The notes beneath the pieces were generated by a model. It saw only the letters and a list, made by a program, of their open reading frames with translations, had not been told where the DNA came from and made no database searches. A DNA stretch of 64,000 bases from Cornus controversa (Eukaryota > Streptophyta > Magnoliopsida > Cornales > Cornaceae): contig CM048854.1 of assembly GCA_026545225.1 (NCBI GenBank), positions 31,820,230 to 31,884,229 on the forward strand. Reading direction: 5' to 3'. The translations under genes were made by a program, and so were the position numbers. Numbering within the stretch: position 1 is the stretch's first letter; each line of letters opens with the position of its first letter. This document shows positions 1 through 11,096 of the stretch, piece after piece.

Positions 1-2730
1 GAAGAAGAAGAAGAAGAAAGAGTGGGGGCCTTTCCCCAAATGGGGACTTGTGCGACCGCCCAAGAGTTGAGTCGACCCTGAGTAAGAGGTTATTTGTTTT
101 GTTTTACTAACATGAGGTGTGAGTGACTTTTATGATTGTTAGACTTTTCACTCTCCTCCATTTTAGTATCTTTTATCCGATAACATATTTTGAATGTTAT
201 ACTACATCATTTCTTTCTTTTTATCTTTTTTTGATAATAAAATTTTATTTACCCAAAAAATATATATCATGCAAAACTATGAAATGTTCTGTTTAGAGGA
301 GTTTCCTCATTCTAAAATTCTTTTTATTTAAAAGGTCGTTGAAGAAAGGTTTCAATAAAAGGAATTAAAAAAAAATGGTTTGGTGGGTGATTTTTTGAAA
401 TTCCTTCCACAATTAACACTTTTTAACTTGACAATTTTATTCTTAATAATGACTTCCAATAGGGCAAGTTTCAAGAAATAAAAAGAGGCAAAATAATCTA
501 TAAATTTATTATTTAAAATAATTCTGACTTCCTTCTAATAGCAAGTTTTTTCAGCTTTCTTTGAATAGACTTTTAGAAGTGCATTTTTCTTATTTCTCCA
601 AATGCTAATTTTTTTTGGAAAAAGCTTTTTGGGCTTGGGAGCTCGTTTCAATTCTGAGTAAAATCTCTCAAATATACACTAAATCCGAATGAAAATTAAA
701 ATCTTACAAGGCACAAATGAACCCAAAACCGTGGTGGGTCGGCCTGGTCCAGAAACCTAAGGACCATGTTATCACTGATTGACGTAAGTAGGCTTCAAAT
801 TAAACTTTTGGGCCTGCCTCGAATGACCAGAGTACATTATGCCAGAAAGAATACATAAATAAGAGGTAAAATAAATAAAACTTTGGAGGATACTCTTACT
901 TCTTTATAGGCCAAATGTGTAAATATAGTTCAAATTTATCAAAGTTTACATTTTAAAACAGGAATAAGAATTTAAACGAAACAACATTTAAGCCATAAGT
1001 AGATCTTCCAACAAATAATCTTTAAAGGCAAACAACATTAATACTTTTGTTGGAAAATATATGCATAATATGTACTATTTAAGAACTAGTGATAATTATA
1101 CTAACATGTTAAATTACATGAATTATATTAATATATATAATTTAACTTAATAAATACATAAAAAATTTGTAAACCGATGATAGAGTTGGACTCCCTGTCT
1201 TTAAGACAACTAACGTCCTATATAGATTCAATGGTACTTGTCTCCCAGAATACAATGGTCCTTACTTCAAGCCAGAGCCGGTTGGACCATTATGCGACTT
1301 AGGCGGTTGCCTAATGCCTTAGCTAATAGAAGGCCTCAAAATTATTTTATTTCCTTAATAAGAGTTCCTAAAATTTTTATTTTCTAATATTATTAGATTT
1401 CCTAAATTTTGTGATTCCTTGTATTGTTAGGCCCCAAGGGATTTCGATTAATTGAAAGTCCTCGAACAATTCCCCTCTAGAAGTTTTCTAAGTGTCCATT
1501 TTCATTATTTGGTCCCCATTCTTATCATGCACACACCTCAACTGACCATTTCATCAACACAACAATTTTCACAAGTTTATATATGTAAAAATGAACATAA
1601 ATGCAAAATCATCATTCATATGTCTAGCATTCACTATGCTCAAAACTATGCATATTGATCGGCGTTGAATGTTACGCATTATACCATCTTAATTTGCATA
1701 TTTTATTCTCTTAGTGATAGTTTATTTGTGATTTTACTCTATTTTTGTGTTTTCTGTCTTTTCAGGACCTTAATGATTATTTTAGTTAAAACCATGATTT
1801 TTGGGCTTTTGAAGAAGACATTCAAGAGGGTTATATGAAGCCTACATAAAATGAATTCATTCAACTCCATATTTTAACTCAAATCAGCCCAAGTAAGAAG
1901 TCTAAGAGAATTATAACTGCTTAAGGAGATTACGGGCCTAAAGCCCAATGTTGCGCATAATCAAGTTTTAATCATGTTTTGGAAAATAGCCCTAAAGTCT
2001 TATTTTCGAGAGTCAATTAGACTTGATTTCTGAACACTTTTGTATTTCACGTAAATTCTGTGAATCGGACTTCTACTAGGTCAAAACTTTGGCCAAATAT
2101 CAATAAAAAAATTCACCTATTTAGGGCTGCGGGAAAACCTTAATTATCTCCTAATTAGATTAGGACTTTATAGATTCTCTTGGGGTATAAAGTGGTGAAT
2201 TGGAGGATGTTTTGGAAGAGAAAAAAAATAAGTGAAGGCCAGGGCAGAGAAGACAGAGACAATCCGGGTTTTATTTATTTTATTTCATTATGTATTTATT
2301 TATTTGTTATCTTCTTCTACCCTGTGTAACTAAACTCCTCAACTAAAATTGAGAAGGAAACTTCCATTAATGAAGTGAAGTTATTTTTTTCATTAATTGA
2401 TTCTCATGTGTATGATTTTCGCTTCTTATGATTAATTATTTTATAGTTCTTTCACCATCTATATCATGTATATGTGGTAGTTAGAAAGTACTATAATTAA
2501 TCGAAGTTTGGGTTTATATTTCTTAAAAGTGATAATCTTTGATCTTAAGTTTTTTATTAAATTAAATTCATAAGATGTTTAGAATTTTACACTAGTGAAG
2601 CGAAGAAAAATCTACTATTTTAATATATTTTTCATAATGCTTTATTGTTAAATCTTGAGTAAGCAATAGATTGATTTTTAGATTGCTACTCTAAATTTGA
2701 AAATTAGTAAATGAATATTAGGAGCTTCAT
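1..2730. other. Intergenic AT-rich DNA, no gene seen
   Basis: It opens with a short GAA run (1-20). I read both strands and found no exon, transposase or retrotransposon domain that I recognise; the longest open frame (1452-1658) has no family features. The part around 1660-2700 looks like old non-coding repeat (mixed T-rich runs, repeated ATTAATT-type words), but I could not assign it. Confidence 0.5.
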
Positions 2731-3014
2731 GGATTTAATGGTAGTGGAATTCGACACCATAGTTATTTTCTCTAATATACATATGCAAGAAATAATGCAA
2801 TTCACTCTGAGAACTGAGAAGACAAAACCAAGAATATATTAGTTGTAGTATATATATTTCATACTGCATTGCGCCCCGGATTAAATTTATGATTAAGGTA
2901 ACCAACTCCTTACCAAATGGTGACAACGTGGTATCATAGCATGATATTAAGGTGAGATTGGTGTTCGAATAGTTCATGTGGTTGAGTGAACAGGTTCACA
3001 CTCAAAATTTGGGG

Positions 3015-3856
3015 TTAGACCGGGAGAGTCTCAGCGGTCTGAATTTCGAGGTGTGACAGAACATCCACAAACTTTTTAGGACCACTACAAGAAATTTTAG
3101 CCTCAATTTTCAAAGCTAGTTGGTAAGCGTCATTAACCTTCCATACTCGATAGATTTTTACTTCATCACGAATTAAAATTCTCAACACACTAACATATCT
3201 TGAAACAAGTTGTTCTTCTGATTTTCTGAATGACATTCTAGGCCATGAGGATGTAAAACCTTTTGGTGAAATCTAACACAAGATTATTAAATTGGGAAAA
3301 ATAACTTTGAGAAAAATTAAAAGGTAGAAGCTTCTCCTTAAGCCTAGATTTCATTTTCTCCCATGAAGTAATATTAGGCTTTCCCTTGCGAAGTCTCATA
3401 TTTTGAACTTTGTCCTACCATGCCGAAGCATAACCTCGAAGCCTTGTTGCCGTAAGCTTCACTTTTTGTTCCTCACTTGTTTCTTTGTAGTTAAAGAACT
3501 TCTCAATAACACTAAGCCAATCAATAAACTCTTCGGGATGATGACGACCATGGAACTTCGATAAATCAATCTTCACATTGTCAGAATCACTATAGAATCT
3601 TCCCAACCATGGTTCCACATGACGGGCGAAAGGGTTCTCGTCTGACTCATCACTAGAAGATTCACAACTTGATCTACCATGCTCACTATGAGCTTCTTGG
3701 TGTTCAAGCCGCATGGTAAGTTTCTCAACTTATCTTCGAAGTGCTTGAAGTTCATCATCTCTTTCATCTCCAATCATATGATTACCATTTCTTCCTCTAC
3801 CTCACCTAGCCGCCATGAAACAAGACAATGGAAGTCAGCCCAAAAATGTAACACAA
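3015..3856 (-). pseudogene. Ty3/gypsy retrotransposon gag relic
   Basis: Read on the minus strand, about 3714 down to 3415 encodes an acidic stretch, then ENPFARHVEPW and FHGRHHPEEFIDWL, and ends in KLTATRLRGYASAW. These are typical of plant Ty3/gypsy gag proteins (capsid). The frame then breaks at 3412-3414; downstream pieces at 3236-3015 (EEQLVSRYVSVLRILIRDEV) continue the same protein in another frame. No zinc knuckle, protease, RT or integrase follows at lower coordinates, so it is a 5' fragment of an element. A tRNA-iMet-type primer binding site sits just upstream (3857-3868), fixing the orientation. Not functional. Confidence 0.75.
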
Positions 3857-3868
3857 GCTTTGATACCA
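3857..3868 (-). other. Primer binding site (tRNA-iMet type) of the gag relic
   Basis: The minus strand reads TGGTATCAAAGC, one base from the canonical plant retrotransposon iMet site TGGTATCAGAGC. It lies just upstream of the gag relic in the same orientation, where reverse transcription would be primed. Confidence 0.7.
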
Positions 3869-4282
3869 AATGATGCAGGTGGAAAGAAGGGAAGAAGTAA
3901 AATATAGAACAAAAAGGCACAAATAAGAAAAAATGAGTTAGATAAACAAAAAGCAATGTTCTAATATCAAATTATTAAAATAATCAAGGTTTAAAATCTG
4001 ATCATTACATTTTCCAACACCCATTGATACAAGTCTTCATCTTCAACTATCCATTAAAGGAATTACAACTCCTAACTTTAACACAAAACACAAAGTTAAC
4101 AATATAAAATGAAACACAACTTACTAAGCACAAATTAAATACCATGAACTATAAATATAATTAGTTGGATTGTAAAGTCTTCAAGTGTAAACCAATTTTC
4201 AAGACAATTCTTGAGTCATCCAAAAAGTCACCTAAACACCCACATGGAGTTGACATGGTTGCCACGTTGGTTGGCACTACAT
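3869..4282 (-). other. Probable LTR remnant of the gag relic
   Basis: In element orientation the DNA just before the primer binding site ends in CATCA, consistent with an LTR 3' end. An LTR start of the form TGTTGGAAAA would lie near 4019, or the LTR may reach toward 4280. I found no partner LTR, so the boundary is unproven. No open frame of note. Confidence 0.3.
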
Positions 4283-4333
4283 TGCTATATATATATATAT
4301 GAGTGCTGATGCTAATTATGTGATAGAACTTAC
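4283..4333 (+). pseudogene. Laccase relic: 3' end of intron 2
   Basis: A (TA)n run followed by GCTAATTATGTGATAGAACT matches, base for base over most positions, the last part of LAC-B intron 2 (about 57270-57325: (TA)n, then GCTAATATATGTGATGGAACT and the acceptor). The homology stops at 4333 where a retrotransposon LTR begins, and resumes as exon 3 at 10152. This is the left half of a third laccase gene. I could not find its exons 1 and 2 at lower coordinates. Confidence 0.7.
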
Positions 4334-5126
4334 TGTACACACAAATTTTGTGTCCAAAAATCTAGGAACGAAAATGAGTAACGAACATTAATTTTATTAA
4401 TTTCAAAAAAATGAGTACAATTCTTTGTAGTCGATTCTTTTACAACAAATAATCTTCCTCTGATTTAATCTCCTTGATGTTTGGTGCAATGACTTCAAAA
4501 GCTTGTTCTTCAATTGGTGTGGCGTGCTTAATGTTTTTTGTTTTCAGATTCTTTGATGGTTGAAGGTCTTAGAAGAAGAATGACACTTGTGTAGAGTGCT
4601 TGTTATTCTTCGTCTTCAGATTCTTCGATGGTTGAAGGTCTTAGAAAAAAAACGGCACTTGTGCGGCGTGTTTGTTGTTCTTCGTCATCGGATTCTTCGA
4701 GGATTTAAGGTCTTTGAAATAGAACGACACTTGTGTGGTGTACTTGATGTTCTTCATCTTTAGAACTTTGTTGTTGGTCGAGGTAGAGGTTTGGTAGAGC
4801 TTTTGTGTTCTCTTGATCTCTGTGTCTTTCCCTGTGTGTGTAGGGTGACCTTGTATTTATAGGCCAAAGGGTGGAGGTTTAATTTGGTAACTCTTTATTA
4901 ATTGTGCTAACTTCCATGAATAAAGAGATTTTGCCTCCTTCTAAATAGAAATAAATTCAAATTTGAATTTGAATTGTCATATATTTTTTTAAAGGTCTGA
5001 ACCCTCAGGATCTTGACACGTGTCCGTTGACGGGACCCGCAATCATAGAATTTAATTGACTAAGAGTGTTTGGCTTGTTGACCAATCAGACGGTGATTAG
5101 ACCTTCACAAAATTTATGTGTCTACA
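4334..5126 (-). repeat. 3' LTR of the gag-only gypsy element
   Basis: 793 bp, matching 9259-10151 throughout. On the minus strand it starts TGTAGACACA. It carries three copies of a 72-bp repeat (about 4545-4765) where the other LTR has five. A minus-strand TATA box (TATAAATAC, near 4853-4862) sits where the LTR promoter would be. Confidence 0.85.
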
Positions 5127-5142
5127 AATTGCCCCCACTTCA
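5127..5142 (-). other. Polypurine tract
   Basis: Minus strand AAGTGGGGGCAATT directly precedes the TG of the 3' LTR. Its position and purine content fit the plus-strand primer of reverse transcription. Confidence 0.7.
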
Positions 5143-5569
5143 AGTCTCGCGCTATATCAAGCTTGTCACGTATCTAAAGCTGGACTTAAATTATTTAATG
5201 TTTGCAAAGTTTTTTTTGTTTTTTGTTTTCGTTTTTTTTTTGTGAAAATCCAGTTGCAAATAGGATGTCTTCTTTGTCAAGTTAGATTAGAGGTTCGAAA
5301 AGGACTTTTTTTTTTCTTTTTTTTTTTGTCCAAACAAAATTGAAGACTAATTAAGAATCCTATTACAAATATGATTTTTTTTCCTTGTCCAAACAGAATT
5401 AGGAGAATTGGAGACTTGCGAATCCTATGTCAAATAGGATTAATCCACCATTATATATATGTAGCTTACGCTTCAGACCCTTCACATCAAAGAATCTTTG
5501 AGAGAAATCCCTCCAATTACTACTGAAAGGAACTTGGAAGAAACTCACACCTAACAATTGTAAGTTTTT

Positions 5570-5860
5570 CTGCGTTCTTTTTTTTTTCTTCTTTCTCTTT
5601 TCTTTTTCTCCCTAGCACCCCCTGCCTTCTCTTTTTTTTTTTCCTTCTTTCTCTGTTCTTTTTCTTCTTTCTTTCTTTCTCTCCCTGCCGCCCCCTACCT
5701 TCTCTTATTAATTTTTTCTTCCTTCTTTCTCTTTTCCTTTTCTTTCTTTTCTTATTTCTTTCTTCTTATTCTTCTCATCATTCTTTCTATCTTTATTTAT
5801 TTTCATGCTTCTTTCTTTCTTTATTTTTTTTCTCACGCTGTTTTTTTTTTTCCGGCTGGT
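5570..5860. repeat. Polypyrimidine tract inside the gypsy element
   Basis: Nearly pure T/C on the plus strand (TTTCTTTC-like words) for about 290 bases, with two near-copies of a CCCTGCC/CCCCCTRCCTTCTC block (about 5613-5633 and 5680-5705). Non-coding; may form triplex-prone purine/pyrimidine DNA. Confidence 0.7.
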
Positions 5861-6119
5861 TGCAACATGCTAGATGGTTTTTTTTACTTGATGTGTAAAA
5901 AAATTAAAATGATTCTCATGGTGCCTATTAGTTTTGAATTTGAGACCTCATGAAAAATTATTACAACATCATACCATCTCTCCTGCACTACCCTATGCAT
6001 TATAAACCCTTGAGAAATAATATAACATGTAGCTAAACTTTGAAAAGTTTTTATTTTTATTTTTAAAGAAAGCCACTTGTGTAACAATCTCAAAGAAGAT
6101 ATAATCGCAGTTTGCACAA

Positions 6120-6540
6120 ACGTATTTGTGTGACTGTATTTGAAGTCTTTGACTAAGTGTACAATTGCGCTCATGTGCACCACTTCCAGAGGTGTGATTT
6201 GACAATTTGCGCAAATGTGCTTCTTCTTTAGCATTTTGAAGATTTTGACTATGTGCACAATTGCGCTCTTGTGCCCTAATCTTGGTGGCGGAATTCGATT
6301 GTGTGCACAATTGCGCTCTTGTGCACCAGTCCAGGAGGCGAATCCGACTATGTGCACAATTACGCTCTTGTGCATCAGTCTTGGAGGCGAAATCTGGCTG
6401 TATGCACAATTGCGCTCTTATGCACCAGTCTTGGAGACAAATCCGACTGTGTGCAGAATTGCGCTCTTGTGCACCAGTCTTGGAGGCGAATCTGGCTGTG
6501 TGCACAATTGCGCTCTTGTGCACCAGTCTTGGAGGCGATA
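6120..6540. repeat. Minisatellite of about 49-bp hairpin-forming units
   Basis: Six clear tandem units from about 6250 to 6540, with degenerate ones from about 6120. Each unit holds GTGCACAA, an 8-base spacer, and TTGTGCAC, a perfect 8-bp stem, followed by an AGTCTTGGAGGCGAA-like stretch. The overlapping open frames on both strands here all arise from the repeat. It lies between gag and the 3' LTR, where several plant gypsy lineages carry tandem arrays. Confidence 0.9.
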
Positions 6541-7663
6541 TTTAGCCAAAACCACCACCATTATCTTAAAACCATATTTCATACAAATTTTTTTATGTGT
6601 TTTTTTGAGGCATGGAGGCAAAATTACACCTCTAATTTCACACATGTTACCCCCACATTTTTTTTTGGTAGGTAGTTTATACTCGTGTCAAGAAGTGTCA
6701 TCTTTTTTTTTTGGTAGACAGTTTATACTCATGTTAAGGAGTGTCATCGACAATTTAGGCTCGTATTGAGGAGCACTCCGGCTTTGATTATTCTTCAACT
6801 CTACAAGATTCAAAAGAGAGTCCAAACTTGCGTTGAAAACTATGAACTAGCTCGGCGTCAATTTGAAGATTTCTTTCTTGTTTTGTTTCTTTATTGTATT
6901 ATTCTTGTACTTGAGAAGAAAGATCTCCTTCGAACTCGTTTCCCCACTCAAAAGGGAGAGGTATTTTATTTGTCATGGTCCATGTAGACGGATTGAACTC
7001 ACCTAGTATCCTTTTATTCCGTTGCGAGATTCGATCTAGACAGCATCTTCGGGCTTCGATCCCCACATTTTTCCTTCCTCTAGTCTTATGATTTTTCGAG
7101 CATCTCGTAACATCTGGGATTGTAGACAATTTTGTTCTTATACCTCATTTTGTAGTTTCAGACTCTTACCTTGGTGCTTGTTGACACATGTTGGGAAAGA
7201 ATTACTTGAGCGGATATTTGTATATTTTTAGACATTGATTGTTGTGAGATATTTTTAGAACCATTACCTTGTTGAGCATTTTTCTTTGGCCTCCAAGTAA
7301 GCACAATTTTTTGATTCTTTCTATTTGAAGTTGTTTGAGAAGAACTTAAAGAATTACCTTTATAATAATTCGTTGATGCAAATCTTTCCGATTTGTCACT
7401 TTAGTTAAGCCTTGGTTTTCTGCTTCCTTTTTTGAAACTTCTTATTTATTTTGAGATTTGAGAAAATGTGTTAGTCTTTTTAAAAGATAAGCGTGAATCT
7501 TTTTCTCTTATTAATGGTATTTCATATGAGAGAGTTGAAAATGAGCTTTGTATAAAGAGTTTGCTCCCTGTTTGTACAATCTTCTACCAAGGTTTTCTTG
7601 ACTCAATGCCTTATGTAATTGAAAACCTTCAAATGAAGGCACTGAAACAATATGATGTGTTTC

Positions 7664-9176
7664 TTAATACAATTCTTTAGAGACAATACTTATAACATAA
7701 GATGTATCTATTTCATCGTCCGACTTAATAAGTATTTTATCTTCCTCTTCGGACTCAATCACTTCATCTTTAAGATAATTGTCAAACAAATTGGGGAAGG
7801 AAAAATTACTTGTTATGCTGAGCTCCATATCATTGGCACGAGTAACAAATTCTTCAAATGTACGAGGACTGATTCCTTGTAGAATGTAGAGAAGCTCCCA
7901 GTGCATGCCTTTCATACACATTTCAACTGTTGAGACTTTAGAAAAATAATCTTTGGAGTCAAAACTTAGAGCTCGCCAACAGTTGATATAGTTGACCACA
8001 AGCTCGTCCTTCATTTGTTTAGTGTTAATGAGTTCTAGCATGCTTACTATTCTGCGAGTACTGTAGAAGCGGTTGAGAAACCCTTGCTCCATTTGCTCTC
8101 AACAGTCAATACTCCCAGCTTTGAGGTATATGTACCAATCAAATACATTTTCTTTAAGGGAACAAACAAATTGCTTGACGAAGAGGTCCCCTTTGGTGTC
8201 AGTGTTATTGCAGATCTCTATAAAATGAGCAACGTGTTGCTTAGGGTTGCCCTTTTCATCGAATTATTGAAGGTTGGGAGGTTGATACCCAGTTGGCATT
8301 CTCGTATTGTCAATTTGTCTTGTGTAAGGCTTCGAATACATAAGCGAGCTTTGAGAAATACCGCCATGCTGTGACCTGATAGTGTTGGTGATCATGTCTT
8401 GAAGTTGTTGAACAGACAACGAAGCGATAGAGGGAGCAAAACTAGGATGATTTGCCTTTTGCTCGGATATGCTTGTATAGTGAGCTTTGTTTGTTGTGGC
8501 CCTTTGTGGTGTGAAACTGGGAGGGTGTGAAAGTTCTTGACTCGACTCCTTAGATTTCTGAGCTTCCAACCTATTCATAAGGGAAACAATCTACAAGTCA
8601 TTTTCTTCGACGGTTTTGGTGAGTTTTTCAATAGCCCGAGCCATGGTCGCAAGTTGCTCTTCTACCGATGATGTATCGATCATCATAACTTGCATGTTGG
8701 TTGATTGTGATTGCGTCTGGGAATCTAAGTATGTTGGAGAAATCAAGTCTCTCGGAGATCCAGGGGAGGAAACTGAGCACGATTCCGTACACGAATTAGA
8801 ATCCAATAGAACGAGACGAGCACGGTGACATGTCTTTCAAAAAAAAACCTTGAAAAAATGGAAGAAAATTTTCAAGACTCGTGTTGTTGAAGTTCATCAT
8901 CCTCAAGGACTCGAGAGTGATAAATGAATGATGAGCTTTTGCACTTACAGGCTTATTTGAGTTGACATCTGCCCTGCTTTGTTTCTTTTTTAGAGAAGCA
9001 GATGCCTTTGTTTTACTGTAAGTTGTTGGTCCAGTAGAGATGCTACTACCACTTGATGGAGTCATAACATTCTTAGTGTCCTCCTTAACAAGAGAGTTGT
9101 TGATTGTTGCAGCGGCAACGTTTTTGACAACATTCCTTAAGCCTTGACCGAGTTGAACCTTCTTGGGGGCCATCAA
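7664..9176 (-). pseudogene. Gag polyprotein relic of the gypsy element
   Basis: Reading on the minus strand from 9176: a basic, Ser/Thr-rich N-terminus; then from 8806 a stretch ending EEQLATMARAIEKLTKTVEE, a short coiled-coil segment common in plant gypsy gag; then KPYTRQIDNTRMPTGYQPP (about 8330-8270), another gag hallmark; then the capsid core NRFYSTRRIVSMLELINTKQ and GMHWELLYILQGISPRTFEE (8092-7800). The pieces at 8806, 8578 and 8092 share one frame, but the first block is in a different frame (shift near 8800) and stops interrupt between blocks. No zinc knuckle was found downstream. It would encode the particle-forming protein, but is broken. Confidence 0.8.
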
Positions 9177-9235
9177 TGCAAGAAAGAAAAATCGTTGATA
9201 AATTGATTAAGGAGAAAGAGATGAGAGACAGAGAT

Positions 9236-9258
9236 GTCCTACCGGACGTGCCAGAAAT
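9236..9258 (-). other. Primer-binding-site-like stretch
   Basis: Just inside the 5' LTR the minus strand reads TGGCACGTCCGGTAGGAC. A PBS should begin TGG here and pair with a tRNA 3' end; I could not name the tRNA. Confidence 0.5.
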
Positions 9259-10151
9259 TTATACAAACAAATTTCGTGTTCGAAAATCTAGGAACGAAAA
9301 TGAGTAACAAATAATCAATTTTATTAATTTCAAAAAATGGGTACAATTCTTTTTGGTCGATTCTTTTACAACAAAAAATCTTTCTCTGATTTAATCTCTT
9401 TGATGTTTGGTGCAAGGGCTTCCATAGCTTGTTTTTGAACTAGTAGTGATGGGATTTTCGATCGAGGGCCGATAGAGATTGATCTCGGAAGGTCTTCAAA
9501 GAAGAACGACACTTGTGTGGCGTGCTTGATGTTCTTCGTTTTTAGATTCTTCGATGGTTGAAGGTCTTAGAAGAAGAACGGTAGTTGTGTGGCGTGTTTG
9601 TTGTTATTCGTCTTTAGATTCTTCGATGGTTGAAGGTCTTAAAAGAAAAACGACACTTGTGTGGCGTGCTTGTTGTTCTTCGTCTTCAAATTCTTTAATG
9701 GTTGAAGGTCTTGGAAGAAGAACGACACTTGTATGGCATGCTTGTTGTTCTTCATTATCAGATTGTTCAAGGATTTAAGGTATTCGAAGTAAAATGACAC
9801 TTGTATAGTGTGCTTGATATTAGTTATCTTTAGAACTTCGTTATTGGTCAAGGTAGAGGTTCAGTAGAGCTTTTGTGTTCTCTTGATCTCTGTCTCTCCC
9901 TGTGTGTGTAGGGTAACCTTGTATTTATAGATTAAAGGGTGGGGGTTTAATTTTGTAACTCTCCATTAATTGTGCCAACTTCTATGAATAAAGGGATTTT
10001 GTCTCCTTTTAAATATAAATAAATTCAAATTTGAATTTGAATTGTCACACATTTTTTTGAAGGTCTGAACTCTCAGAATTTTGACACGTGTTCGTTGACG
10101 GGACCCGCAATCATAAAATTTAATTGATCAAGAGTATTTAACTTATCTACA
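9259..10151 (-). repeat. 5' LTR of the gag-only gypsy element
   Basis: Matches 4334-5126. Differences: five 72-bp repeat units (about 9480-9840) instead of three, and a loss of about 43 bp near its outer end, after which the terminal TCTACA is still present at 10146-10151. A minus-strand TATA box lies near 9922. The base differences spread through the pair show that the insertion is not recent. Confidence 0.8.
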
Positions 10152-10310
10152 CTTCGGAGCATGGAATGAAACAACCAATATATGCTTAGATGGCCAACAT
10201 TACATCACAGTATCTTATTCAATCTGGAACAAAATTTGCATGTGAAGTCATATTTTCTGGCCATAGCAATTCTGATTTCACGAGGATTGGACAAGAAGCA
10301 AAGCCTTTTT
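10152..10310 (+). pseudogene. Laccase relic: decayed exon 3
   Basis: From GCATGGAATGAAACAACC (10159) the DNA follows laccase exon 3 (LAC-A 16161, LAC-B 57326) through the region coding for HGVKQP, TQCPIQPG and YEVIFS. It then has a deletion or rearrangement where WWHAH should be, and resumes at GATTGGACAAGAAGCAAAG, the DWTRSS coding stretch. Stops and indels abolish coding. It continues the relic interrupted at 4333. No exon 4 or later exon was found before LAC-A begins. Confidence 0.8.
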
Positions 10311-11055
10311 CAATCGATAATACTATTTATTTTTTATTTTGTAAATAAGGCGAACAATGCATTTGAGATGACTTGAATCCTCTCTTCTTACTTTGATTGA
10401 ATAGAAAATATCAGCTAGTGGTTAAAACAATTAATAGTTTTCATAGTTAATTATAGGGGGAAAAATGATTTAAAACTCAACGATCTGACAACTTTCACTA
10501 ATTTTTTTTGACTGGCCGGAGAATGACGTCATGGTTGTACAATAGTTGTGCAGAGTGTCGTACTGGGTATCATAATTCATGACGTGTTATTAGGAGGGGA
10601 CTGCTAAAGTGTCATAATGATTTTTATTTCTTTCCTTCTAATCACTGGTTGCTACCACTTTGTCTTGGCCTTTTGGTTGTTTTAACGACTTGGATTGCAG
10701 CAAAAAGTAAGCAAAACACGATGGTTTAAATTTCTTCCACTAAGACCAGTTTGTTAAAACTCAATCAATAAAATTTGACTATTAATATTATTTTAAGATG
10801 GTGTATCAAATCCTTAGACTATTAGTTACATCTATAAATATATGAATGGTGCGTGCCACCTCCATTAGACCATTAGCTACACCTGCAAATTATGAACCAT
10901 TGGTACCACTACCTTAACTTAGACCATTAGCTACAAAAGAAAAATGTCTAAGTTCAATGTGCTACAAATAAATGTAAATGAACATGTTTCTCTTCATGTG
11001 CAAATTAATGGTGTGTCGACAAGAACAAATATTGGAGGGAGGAAAAGAAAAGTTT

Positions 11056-11068
11056 TTTGTCACTTCAT
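11056..11068 (+). promoter_or_regulatory. 5'-flank motif shared by both laccases
   Basis: TTTGTCACTTCAT lies 41 bases before the LAC-A start and recurs 37 bases before the LAC-B start (51745-51757). The surrounding flanks are otherwise different, so this is either conserved leader or core-promoter sequence. Its role is inference. Confidence 0.4.
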
Positions 11069-11096
11069 TCCAAAGTTTTTCGAAGTTATCTAAAAA

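Larger units (their letters stand above)
4334..10151 (-). mobile_element. Non-autonomous (gag-only) Ty3/gypsy LTR retrotransposon
   Basis: Minus-strand element with two LTRs in direct orientation (5' LTR 9259-10151, 3' LTR 4334-5126), a primer-binding-site-like stretch inside the 5' LTR, a gag relic at 9176-7664, and a G-rich polypurine tract beside the 3' LTR. The interior between gag and the 3' LTR (5127-7660) has no recognisable protease, RT, RNase H or integrase; it holds a polypyrimidine tract and a minisatellite. This is the layout of gag-only, non-autonomous elements that borrow a partner's polymerase. The flanking 5 bases, CTTAC on the left (4329-4333) and CTTCG on the right (10152-10156), fit a decayed target-site duplication. 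Confidence 0.8.

Noticed and set aside
2868-2975. SINE-like stretch with TGGTATCATAGC and GTGTTCGAATAG (A/B-box-like words)
   Set aside because: The spacing and sequence do not fit a pol III promoter, and no tail or duplication is visible. It may be another retroelement remnant.
6250-6540. CRISPR-like array
   Set aside because: The units are contiguous diverged repeats without unique spacers, inside a plant retrotransposon.
6215-6769. Long overlapping open frames on both strands (up to 184 codons)
   Set aside because: They all run through the 49-bp minisatellite; the peptides are the same repeat read in several frames, without any family features.
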